Shown: one piece after another, positions 6,011 through 15,400 of the stretch | How positions within the stretch are numbered: the stretch's first letter is position 1 | Layout of the letters: every line of letters begins with the position of its first letter | IMG/VR virus record: IMGVR_UViG_3300048026_001351 | Location: 1 to 33,912 of that record | Source: a virus | Strand: one strand, 5' to 3' | DNA: 33,912 bases | Translations under genes and position numbers: made by a program | Notes under the pieces: generated by a model | What the model was told of the DNA's origin: nothing | Database searches by the model: none | What the model saw: only the letters and a program-made list of their open reading frames with translations

Positions 6011-8050
6011 ATGGCACTTAATACTGGTAATATAAAAAACAAGGGAAGAGATATTAAATATCTAAATAAAGACTTTGGTCAATTTAGAGATAATTTAATA
6101 GAGTTTTCAAAAACATACTTCCCACAAACGTATTCTGATTTTAATGAATCATCGCCAGGTATGATGTTCATAGAAATGGCATCTTACTTAGGAGATGTTC
6201 TTGGATATTATATTGATGATACTTTAAAAGAATCAATGATTCATTCTGCAGAAGATAGAAGTAATGTTGTTGCTCTTGCAAACTTCTTAGGATATAAACC
6301 AAAAACAACATCGGCAGGATTAACAACTATATCAGTTTACCAGCTTGTACCAAGTAAAAGAAAAGCTAGTGGTAATTTATATGATGGTGATAATAGATTT
6401 GATTTAGATGCAGGATATCTTATTAGAATTAAAGAAGGAATGAATATTACTTCTTCAACAACAGGTCTTACTTTTAGAACTACCGAACTTGTAGATTTTA
6501 ATGACTTGAATGAGAGAGAAGTATCTGTGTACGAAAGAAACGAATTCGGTGAACCAACATTTTATTTAATAAGAAAATATGTAAATGCTATTTCAGCTGA
6601 ATTAAATACATTAAATGTTTCATTTGATTCACCAGAGCAATTTTCTAAAGTTAATATTGCTGATACTAATATAATTGAAATTTATGATGTGAGGGATTCA
6701 AATGGAAACAAATGGTATGAAGTTCCTTATCTTGCACAAGAACTTGTTTATACTGATTACGCAAACACAGACCAGCGTGATAAAGATTTAGCACAATTTA
6801 AAGATTCAGTATCACAGATTTTACAGGTAACTAAAACATCAAGAAGATTTGTAAGACAAGTAAATGAAGATAATTCAACATCTCTTGTATTTGGGGGAGG
6901 TAATTCAGCATCTTCAGATGAAACTTTCTTACCAAACTTTAAAAATGTTGGATTAGGATTGAATAATTCAATTGATAGATTGGGTGCATCATTTGACCCT
7001 GCTAACTTCTTAAAATCAAAATCATATGGACAGGCTCCTGCCAACACAACACTCACTATACGATATTTTACAGGTGGTGGTGTTGAGGCAAATGTACCTG
7101 CAAACGATTTAACTAAAATAGATGCAATTGAATTCGATGAAGATTTATCTTTATTTGATGATGATGAATTAACATTATATAGATTCTGTAAAAATTCAGT
7201 TGCAGTTGATAATGAAATACCAGCTAGTGGTGGTAGGGGTGCAGAAACAATCGATGAGATTAGAGAAAACGCACTTGCACACTTTGGTTCACAAAACAGA
7301 GCAGTAACACGAAAAGATTATCAAGTTAGAGCATTAGCTCTTCCACCAAAATATGGAGGTGTAGCAAAAGCATATACTGCTCCTGATGGAGAATTGGATA
7401 ACAACTCACCATCATCAATATTATCCTCACCTGATTCTTTAGATGAGTTCGCAGGGTTGGTTTTGGATTTACAAGAAAAAGAACTTACAGAAACTGAGTT
7501 AAAAACACAATTACAAACTTTTTTAACTAATAAAAAAGGAACTGTAAATGAAAAGAATAATCCATTTGCTATAAATCTATATGTTCTTGGATATAATTCA
7601 AATAAAAAATTAACATCTTTAAACAGAGCAGTTAAAGAAAATTTAAAAACATACCTATCAGAATATAGAATGTTAACCGATGGTATAAATTTATTAGATG
7701 GTTTTGTAATAAATGTTGGTGTTGATTTTGAAATCAGAGTATTTAATTCTTATAATAAACGAGAAGTAATGTTACAATGTATTACTGAAATAGAAAATTA
7801 TTTTAATATTGATAATTGGACATTTAATAAACCAATTAATATTTCAGAATTGGAATTGATAATAGCATCAGTAGAAGGAGTACAATCTGTTCCTAAATGT
7901 ATAATTGAAAATAAATGTGGTGGAACTTACTCTAAGCACAAGTATAATATTGAAACGGCAACTAAAGGTAAAATGGTTTTTCCATCATTAGACCCTTCAG
8001 TATTTGAATTAAAATATCCTGGTAAGGATATAAAAGGGAGGGTTATATAA
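6011..8050 (+). CDS. gp6: Baseplate wedge protein, gp6-like (Baseplate J family)
   Basis: This 679-residue protein should form the dimeric ring that ties the baseplate wedges together. The N-terminal block SPGMMFIEMASYLGDVLGYY (about residues 48-67), then an acidic stretch and VALANFLGYKPK, is the standard opening of gp6/Baseplate J proteins. The middle contains the ENALAHFGSQNRAVTRKDYQ segment (about 420-439), the conserved region that precedes the J-domain core. The C-terminal part has the alternating strand/helix pattern with an INISELELIIASVEGVQSV stretch (about 615-633) seen in gp6 homologues. T4 gp6 is 660 residues. Its stop codon shares one base with the next start (TAATG), which suggests coupled translation. 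Confidence 0.93.
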   Translation: MALNTGNIKNKGRDIKYLNKDFGQFRDNLIEFSKTYFPQTYSDFNESSPGMMFIEMASYLGDVLGYYIDDTLKESMIHSAEDRSNVVALANFLGYKPKTTSAGLTTISVYQLVPSKRKASGNLYDGDNRFDLDAGYLIRIKEGMNITSSTTGLTFRTTELVDFNDLNEREVSVYERNEFGEPTFYLIRKYVNAISAELNTLNVSFDSPEQFSKVNIADTNIIEIYDVRDSNGNKWYEVPYLAQELVYTDYANTDQRDKDLAQFKDSVSQILQVTKTSRRFVRQVNEDNSTSLVFGGGNSASSDETFLPNFKNVGLGLNNSIDRLGASFDPANFLKSKSYGQAPANTTLTIRYFTGGGVEANVPANDLTKIDAIEFDEDLSLFDDDELTLYRFCKNSVAVDNEIPASGGRGAETIDEIRENALAHFGSQNRAVTRKDYQVRALALPPKYGGVAKAYTAPDGELDNNSPSSILSSPDSLDEFAGLVLDLQEKELTETELKTQLQTFLTNKKGTVNEKNNPFAINLYVLGYNSNKKLTSLNRAVKENLKTYLSEYRMLTDGINLLDGFVINVGVDFEIRVFNSYNKREVMLQCITEIENYFNIDNWTFNKPINISELELIIASVEGVQSVPKCIIENKCGGTYSKHKYNIETATKGKMVFPSLDPSVFELKYPGKDIKGRVI

Positions 8051-9114
8051 TGTATCATTTCGTAACCGCATCTAAAGATGCATCTATTTACTTACAACAA
8101 CCATCTCAGAATACTGGATTAGATGAAATTTTAGAAGTTTCTAAAACTTATTATGGAAGTTTAAAAGATATAGCACATTCTGTAATCAAGTTTGAAACAA
8201 CTCCACTTTCACAATCTATTGCAAGTGGTGAAGTAACAATGAGTGCAGTAGATATGATTCTTAAAGAATGTGAATCATCTGAAATTCCAATTGATTATAC
8301 AATATATGCTTATGCAGTAACACAATCATGGGAAATGGGTATAGGTACTCGTTTCGATGATATTACAACTGATGGTGTATCTTGGAACTCTGTAAGAACA
8401 GGACAAGATTGGTTATCACAAGAAAACCATTCTGCAGATACAACTGGTTCATTTAATGGTAAGGGAGGAACTTGGTTCACTGGTTCATTTTCATCACAAT
8501 CTTTTTCATACGAATCATCTGATATAGAAATGGATGTTAAAACAACTATGGATGAATGGATTGGTGGAACTCTACCAAATGAGGGATTTATTTTAAAACA
8601 TGATACATCATTAGAAAATGATACTAATGATTACGGACAATTAAAATTCTTTTCAAAAGAAACAAACACTATTTACCAACCTAAGTTAAGAATTGGTTGG
8701 GATGATTCTTCATTCTCTACTGGCTCTTTAACAGAACTTACCGCTGATGATATTCATGTAACGTTTAAAAGATTAAAGACCAGATACAAGCGTGGAAGTA
8801 AACCTCAAATCAGAGTTTTCGGAAGAGAAAAATATCCTCTTAAAACATATACTAATGAATACTCATATACAGATTTATATTTTTTACCATCAACTACTTA
8901 TTATCAGGTAAAAGATATATTAACTGATGAGATTATAATTGCATTTGATGATGATTACACAAAAGTTTCGTGTGATTCAAATGGTAATTTCTTTAAATTA
9001 GATTTAACAAATTGGGAATATAATAGAGATTACTATATTCAGATTAAAACTAATAGAGATGGTGTTATAGAATACTTTGATGATAAGGATTTAACTTTTA
9101 CGATAGAGAAATAA
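8050..9114 (+). CDS. Structural protein with DNRLRE-like fold, in the gp7 position
   Basis: This 354-residue protein follows gp6 with a TAATG overlap. Residues about 8-225 resemble a DNRLRE-type beta-sandwich: an opening DASIYLQQP, a strand SVIKFETTPL, the ITQSWEMG-like element written here as VTQSWEMGIGTRFDD (about 90-104), and a closing YQPKLRIGW. That fold is best known from bacterial surface proteins that bind carbohydrate. The C-terminal third (about 235-354) has further short strands and ends KDLTFTIEK. In T4 this slot is held by gp7, a much larger wedge protein; no likeness to T4 gp7 is visible. A baseplate-peripheral or glycan-contact role is inferred. Confidence 0.7.
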   Translation: MYHFVTASKDASIYLQQPSQNTGLDEILEVSKTYYGSLKDIAHSVIKFETTPLSQSIASGEVTMSAVDMILKECESSEIPIDYTIYAYAVTQSWEMGIGTRFDDITTDGVSWNSVRTGQDWLSQENHSADTTGSFNGKGGTWFTGSFSSQSFSYESSDIEMDVKTTMDEWIGGTLPNEGFILKHDTSLENDTNDYGQLKFFSKETNTIYQPKLRIGWDDSSFSTGSLTELTADDIHVTFKRLKTRYKRGSKPQIRVFGREKYPLKTYTNEYSYTDLYFLPSTTYYQVKDILTDEIIIAFDDDYTKVSCDSNGNFFKLDLTNWEYNRDYYIQIKTNRDGVIEYFDDKDLTFTIEK

Positions 9115-9115
9115 A

Positions 9116-10396
9116 ATGGCATTAGATAATAAATTTAGAGTTTCAGAATTGGCACAGAGTGGCTCACGAGCAATCATCTCTGAGGACCCTATTTCTAAAA
9201 CTCATACATTTATTGATGGTTCTACTACCATAGTTTCTCAATCTGCTTCTGAACCATATGAACATATTGAAGGTGAAAGAGATGGTGAGTTAACAAACTT
9301 TATAGAAAAGCCAAAGTACGAAGAAGAACAATTAAAGAAAGCAGTTGATACTGTTATTGATGAGTTAATAGTACCACCATTACCACCATCACCGCCGGTA
9401 GTTCCTAAACCAATATACGATGATTTATTAGAACGATACAATCAAGCGATTGCAGATTTAGCAACTGCTAATAATACAATTAGAGATTTACAAGCACAGA
9501 TTGCACAATTACAAGGTCAGATACAATCATTAAGACAACAACTTGATGCTGCACAGGTGGCCAGAGCAATTGCTGAAAACCAATTACAACAACAAGCTAG
9601 TTCATTTGGTGATTTAAGTGCTAAATTTTCACAAGCAATTATTAAAGCAACAAGAGAAGCATCAGCAAGAGTATCTCTTCAAGCACAAGTTGCAGGTTTA
9701 GATGCTCAGAAAGAAACACTTAGAGAACAAATACTTGGATTGAGACAGATTGTTGCATCACTACAAGGACAGGTAGAAGCTCAATTAGCAATATTGGACC
9801 AACAGGTTGCATCATCACAGGCAGCTCAACAAGCAGCACAAGACATGATATCAGGTAATCAAGCAACAAGTACTGCAGTAGCAAGTGGATTTGAAGATAT
9901 GGGTGATGGTGATATATTCGTTAAATGGAGTACTGGAAAATATACAAGTGGTAATTTAGTTGTTGGAATGACAACTAAATGTAAAGATTATATAGGTGGA
10001 CCTGGTAGATGGGACGGTGGTGAAAAACTTGAAATACAAAATTTAAAAGATGATGATATCTCTGTAACTAAAGTTAGTATAAGAGTAACTTCACAAAGTG
10101 GTGGTGGATGGAAAGGAACAAAAAATTGGTTTAAACCAGCATCTCAACCAAATATAGGTAGAGGTGATAAGGGTAGTGTTACTATGGTGGCTGAAAAATG
10201 GATTCATGGTCAAAATGGAGGCTCCAATCAAGTACAACCTTCTGATGGTTTATATGTAAAAAGAGCATTCGGAATTAAAGACCGTGAGGCAAAAAATCAT
10301 ACTGGTAATTTTGAACTAACAATTGGAACTAGTGATGGTGCAACCATAAAGAAAACATTTGGATGGAGACTTGCAAAGAATAAAAAGAGTATATAG
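9116..10396 (+). CDS. Baseplate/tail-fibre-like protein with long coiled coil
   Basis: This 426-residue protein has four visible parts. Residues 1-80 form a globular virion-attachment-like segment starting MALDNKFRVSELAQSGSRA. Residues 85-99 are a proline linker (VPPLPPSPPVVPKP). Residues about 100-245 are a long heptad-like coiled coil rich in Gln, Ala and Leu (IRDLQAQIAQLQGQIQSLRQ). Residues about 255-426 form a beta-rich domain with many Gly and Trp (for example WSTGKYTSGN, GGGWKGTKNW, KTFGWRLAK). This is the design of a trimeric short fibre or whisker with a distal head. It starts 1 nt after the previous stop and is followed 3 nt later by the next gene. No sequence family is recognised for the head domain. 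Confidence 0.7.
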   Translation: MALDNKFRVSELAQSGSRAIISEDPISKTHTFIDGSTTIVSQSASEPYEHIEGERDGELTNFIEKPKYEEEQLKKAVDTVIDELIVPPLPPSPPVVPKPIYDDLLERYNQAIADLATANNTIRDLQAQIAQLQGQIQSLRQQLDAAQVARAIAENQLQQQASSFGDLSAKFSQAIIKATREASARVSLQAQVAGLDAQKETLREQILGLRQIVASLQGQVEAQLAILDQQVASSQAAQQAAQDMISGNQATSTAVASGFEDMGDGDIFVKWSTGKYTSGNLVVGMTTKCKDYIGGPGRWDGGEKLEIQNLKDDDISVTKVSIRVTSQSGGGWKGTKNWFKPASQPNIGRGDKGSVTMVAEKWIHGQNGGSNQVQPSDGLYVKRAFGIKDREAKNHTGNFELTIGTSDGATIKKTFGWRLAKNKKSI

Positions 10397-10399
10397 AAA

Positions 10400-12400
10400 A
10401 TGGCAATAAAAGGATTTAAACAAGTAGTAGAAAAGAAGGGATACCGACTTGATGACAAAGATAGAAAAATCTTTGAAAAGGAAATCAAGCGTGGGTATTT
10501 CGGATTTGATGTTGGTGATATTATCGAGTTTGTAATCTATGATGCATCTGATAATCAATTACCACAAGAATTTGTTAATGGTCATAAAGTAAGGTATATA
10601 AACTATACTGATGAAAATATAAAAGAATATTTCGATAAAGTACCTGAAAATAAGTTTAACAAAAAATCTAATAATGCTAAAGAGTATTTTATAGACACTG
10701 AAAAACTTATTAAAGAAGCTGGATATTCTAATGGAGTATTCAAAACACAGATTACTTTATTAAATAGAAGATTGGGTTCTGAACCAAGATTGTTTGATAA
10801 AGCTTGGATTCATGAAATATCACCATCAAGAACAGAGGTAAGAGTACTACCAGTAGTAGAAGATGGAACAAATATTCCTAATTCAGATTTACAGGCAAGG
10901 TATGATACGTTTGTAAATTGTGGTACTTTTACAGCTGATGTTTTAATTTTTATAGATGAGTTTGTAGACCAGTTTGATGTTGCTGAAGTAATCAAAAATA
11001 TGTTGATGAAAAAGGGAACTATATCAGAAGGACAGGATTATATAAAATTAATAGAAAAAGAATTTCAATTAGTAAACTTTGAAGTTTATCTTACACAAGC
11101 AAAAAAAATGTTTCAAGAGATTGTGGATAACTATCGTATGAATAGATACTACAATCCATTTGAACCAAACTTTGGACAACCAACTGGTGAATCATTTGGA
11201 GTTGAATTTGATATTGCATCTGTTTTTGGTGAAATTTGTGAAATGGCATCAAATGCTGCAGAATATACATTACCAAAACAAGATATTAGATTAAATACGG
11301 CTAAAAGTGCATCTCAAAGTAGAACAATAGATGAATTAAAAGATATTTTACTAACAGTTCGTAGTAGTAGTGAATATTCTTCTGATAGACCTACTGCTAA
11401 AGCAGCACAAATACGAGGATGTACAGACCCTTCTGCTAAAAACTATAACCGAGCGGCAACAATATCTTCACAATGTGTGTACGATATAAAAGTACCAAAG
11501 TATAGAAGTATAAAGGTTTGTAATGATAGGAGAGCTACAAATTTTGGTAGAGATGGTAATTGTACATATCCACCCCCACCTCCTCCTCCACCACCACCAC
11601 CACCAATAGTAGTGAGGAATCCCCCACCTCCTCCACCAAGAGAGTCATCAGGTGGTTCTGGTTTATGTAAATATGGTAGTAGATATAGTATCTCAGCTGT
11701 TAGTAATCAAACTGTTGCAGCTGCAGGTAAAACAATTGGTCAACCACTTCAAGTATTGTTAGATGGTCAAAGACCTATGGCTGCTTGTAGAACCCAAGTA
11801 GGATTTACAATATCAGGATTTCCAAGTTGGATAACACCTAATATGAGAAGTAATAGCGATTCATCGGCTAGTAACTTTAGATATACAGTAGCAAAAAACA
11901 CAGGTGCTTATAGAAGTGCAGTAATCAAAGTAACACCAAATCGTGCATCAGCAGGAGGTAGATATGCTGTATTTACTGTAAAGCAAGCGGCGGCGGTATC
12001 AAAACCACCACCACCTCCACCACCTCCACCACCAACAGTTGCTTTAACTACTAGTCCAGCTACCTTAGAATTTAATTCCCAAGGAAGGCCTGCTTTTGGT
12101 ATTGCAAGAATTAGTATAACTGTACCAGCTGGAGTAAGATGGGATATATCACCAAATGGTGCAGCAGTTAATGGTATAGTATATAATCCAACTATGGGAT
12201 ATGGACCGGGAACCGTAAATTTTACTGATGTTAATCCAAGTTATAGTACAAATGATAAAGCTGGTTATATCGATGTCCACTCTCAAGGAACATATAGGAG
12301 AACTTTTGTTACACAATATAAAGCTCCACGTTCTAGTGGTTATGGAAATATGGGTGGTGACCAAGTTCAATCACGAGCTGGATTTGAATCACAAGCATAA
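10400..12400 (+). CDS. Baseplate-associated protein with Cys-loop motif, polyproline and BACON-like domains
   Basis: This 666-residue protein is a mosaic. Residues 1-155 look like a phage structural domain (FDVGDIIEFVIYD, ISPSRTEVRVLPV) of a type I recall from fibre-like proteins of marine T4-like phages. Residues about 160-330 are helical. Residues 340-362 carry GCTDPSAKNYN and end in QCVYD, the short Cys motif common in secreted Bacteroidota proteins; a degenerate second copy is at 374-390. Polyproline runs follow at 391-402 (12 Pro), 408-413 (6) and 537-546 (10). Two BACON-like sandwiches lie at about 420-535 and 547-645, with FPSWITPN, RSAVIKVTPN and a closing FTVKQ in the first. BACON domains are linked to carbohydrate or mucin binding, so this is a candidate glycan-binding part of the baseplate. 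The exact domain calls are by eye. Confidence 0.75.
   Translation: MAIKGFKQVVEKKGYRLDDKDRKIFEKEIKRGYFGFDVGDIIEFVIYDASDNQLPQEFVNGHKVRYINYTDENIKEYFDKVPENKFNKKSNNAKEYFIDTEKLIKEAGYSNGVFKTQITLLNRRLGSEPRLFDKAWIHEISPSRTEVRVLPVVEDGTNIPNSDLQARYDTFVNCGTFTADVLIFIDEFVDQFDVAEVIKNMLMKKGTISEGQDYIKLIEKEFQLVNFEVYLTQAKKMFQEIVDNYRMNRYYNPFEPNFGQPTGESFGVEFDIASVFGEICEMASNAAEYTLPKQDIRLNTAKSASQSRTIDELKDILLTVRSSSEYSSDRPTAKAAQIRGCTDPSAKNYNRAATISSQCVYDIKVPKYRSIKVCNDRRATNFGRDGNCTYPPPPPPPPPPPPIVVRNPPPPPPRESSGGSGLCKYGSRYSISAVSNQTVAAAGKTIGQPLQVLLDGQRPMAACRTQVGFTISGFPSWITPNMRSNSDSSASNFRYTVAKNTGAYRSAVIKVTPNRASAGGRYAVFTVKQAAAVSKPPPPPPPPPPTVALTTSPATLEFNSQGRPAFGIARISITVPAGVRWDISPNGAAVNGIVYNPTMGYGPGTVNFTDVNPSYSTNDKAGYIDVHSQGTYRRTFVTQYKAPRSSGYGNMGGDQVQSRAGFESQA
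11570..11638 (+). repeat. CCN triplet repeat coding for Pro12 and Pro6
   Basis: Twelve proline codons (11570-11605, mainly CCA and CCT) and six more (11621-11638) are separated by five other codons. The tract forms a rigid linker between the Cys-motif region and the first BACON-like domain. Triplet slippage here would change linker length without breaking the frame. Confidence 0.95.
12005..12034 (+). repeat. CCN triplet repeat coding for Pro10
   Basis: Ten consecutive proline codons (CCA/CCT) separate the two BACON-like domains of the same protein. Confidence 0.95.
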
Positions 12401-12402
12401 AG

Positions 12403-12411
12403 ATATTTATA
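12403..12411 (+). promoter_or_regulatory. ATATTTATA motif, candidate phage late promoter
   Basis: ATATTTATA starts 3 nt after the previous stop and lies 28 nt before the ATG at 12440. AAAAGGAGA between them is a strong ribosome binding site. Confidence 0.6.
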
Positions 12412-12439
12412 TAGAAGGATAAAAGGAGAAAAATAGAAA

Positions 12440-15400
12440 ATGGCAAGACCAAGTAGAAATGGTACTTATAATGGAGAAAAAGATGGGTTCTACACATGGA
12501 ATGGACGCATGTGGGTGGATTCTCGTGTCACTTCTTTTAACAATGGTAATGGTGGTTTACCATTTGTTGGTGATTTAGGATTAGGTGACATTGGTGATTT
12601 TAGTGATTTTAAAATTGATATACCAGAAATCAAATTTGACCCAATTCATTTCGAAAATATTACATTAGTATGGGGTTCTAATCCTACTGGTATAGACTTT
12701 ACTGTAAGTCATAATGGTAGAAATAAAACCAAATGGAGTAGTAGAGATTTTCTAAACCGAAAAACCTTTTCGGCTAAAGCAGGTGGATATGGTGAATCAG
12801 CTGATAAATATACTGTTGAAACAGTTGTGAGCAACCCTTCTTCAGTTAATTCAATTGGTTTCTTCCCCATGTTTCAGGTTCTTATTCGTAAAAATGGTGC
12901 TCTTGTAAAAACAATGACACTGGCAGATAAATACTTTACAGGTAAGTTTGAATTTAAAAAAGAAGAAATTATAGTTCAAAACCCTCCGACTGGAATAGGT
13001 GTAAATGTTGATGTACAGGTACCAAATGGAGTTTCTGCTAAGGTTCAAATCAATAGTAAATCAGAAACCTCGAATGGTTCTGAAGATTTATCAATAGTAG
13101 ACCGAGATTCAAGTGTAGGAAACTTAAATGTTACATTACAAGGAACTGATTCTACTTGTAACTATATGTATGAGTTGGCTAATTCAGCAGGAGCCTTTAT
13201 AGCTTCTGGAAATACAAAAAACTTTAGCAAGAGTGGATTAACAGTTGGGAGTTATAAATTAAAAATTGTAGTAAGTAAAACTGCTGTTCCAGACCCACCT
13301 AAACCATCACCAAGTTATAGATATAGAACAGAAACATATTATGTAAACTCCACATCAACGGCTGGTAGTGTTGCTGCATCTGCAGCTAAGGTAACAACAA
13401 CTGCAACCGCAGATAGAGATTTTATAAACTTTGGAGCAGGTACTGAAGATGATGATACGATAGATATTTCTTATAGCTCAACAAACGCAGATTATGTTAA
13501 TTTTATTTTAGGTTCTTCTAAAACAGAATTAGGAAAAAGTGGTACAATTACAATTTCAGGTACAGATTTATTTCAAGGAGAAGGAAAATATACAGCATAT
13601 TTTCAAGCAGTATCTAGAAGAGATGGAACTGGTAATACCGCATCTATTCAATTTAACGCTATTAGAAAAAATCTTTTACCTGGTCCTGATATTTTAACAA
13701 TAGATTATCCTAACCAAATTGTTGGTAAAGATTATCAAGGATATAATGTTGATTTTGAAATATCTTGGACTTCAATAAATACAAATTATGTTGATATTTG
13801 GATAAATGAGGTTAAAGATACATTGAAATTGGCTTCAAAAAGACCTGCCGATGGAGTACAATCTTTTAATATTAAAGATGTATTAAGAAAAGCAGGAAAT
13901 AATTTAGATGAAGATGCTGATGCAGTTGTATTTGATTTAAAATTAATTCCTTACAATGAAGAGGGTGATTCTAAAGTAGCAGGTAAAACCGAAACTATAC
14001 AAATTACCTTTGATAAAGGAAACATAAAATTAAGAAGAGATGTAATTTTAAAAGATATTAAAGAATCTATTTGTGATTTATTCAATACTGATGTATTGGG
14101 TAGTGATTCTTCTAAATACTTAACTCACTTAATGCACTTTGGTGAAGCTAATAACAAAGTAGTTGCATCTTGGGATACTGATTACGAAACATTCTCAGAA
14201 TATGAATTCAAGGAAGATACTGGTGAAAGATTAAAAGTACATGAAGAAAAAACTCTTGTATTTAAATTATATGAACCTCTTCCAAGAGAAGTACAACCAA
14301 ATGAACAGATTTGGGTTTCTAAGATACAATCAATTCCTTATGTTGAACAGGTAACAATAGTAAATGAAGAAGTTGAAGATTGTATTGAATTAATACCAAA
14401 CTTTGGTACTGATGTGTGTGGTGAAAATATTGGATATCAACTATATGATGATTTGATAGCAAGTGGTTCTACATCATCCACAAAACTTTTAACAGAATAT
14501 GTTAGTGGTAGTGGGTTTGATTTAAAAAAGCTTGATATTAACTTTGTGAGTTCATCAAGAGAAGTTAGTGGTTCGATATATGTTGATGGGGATTATACCT
14601 ATGCTTGGAATAATTTTGTAAAGTATTCTTCAGCTGAAGAACGAGTTGATAACTTTATGTATAAAATAAAGTTAATAGAATTCTATGAAGATAAAATAAC
14701 AAAATTACAATCTGGTTCGTTCCACACAGGCTCAGTAACATTAAAAAACGAAATTAATAGAAACTCCGAATCGATTCAAAAAGTAGAAGATGAACTTGAT
14801 GCATTTGAATCATTCTTATATACAAGTTCATCGATAGATGGATTAACATATCCTGGTGCTGGTGGTAATTCTATATCTTCATCTGATTCATCAGATGCTA
14901 CATCTTGGTATAATAGTATAATATCGAATGCAAAGAATTATGATTATTACAACAAAGATTATCTTGTAAACAACTTACCACTTCATGTTCAAGATTCTGA
15001 AGATTCTGAACAGTTTAAAATGTTCTTTAATATGATGGGTCATCATTTCGATGTTCTTTACTCATATACAAAATCTATTGCACAAAAGAAAAACTTAGAA
15101 CATAAGTATGATATTGGTATTAAAGATTCTTTACTTTCAGAAATGTTAAAATCTTTAAGTTGGGATGCTAAAATACCAGCTAAAGCACAATCTCTATGGG
15201 AATATGCATTTGGTGAAACATCAACTGGTACATCAGTATCATCTATGACTGGTAAACAAATCCAAAACGAAGTATGGAGAAGATTACTTAATAACTTACC
15301 TTACTTGATGAAACACAAAGGTTCAAGTAGAGCAGTAAAAGCAGCACTTACTTGTTATGGTGTTCCTTCATCAATGTTAACCATTATGGAATTTGGTGGA

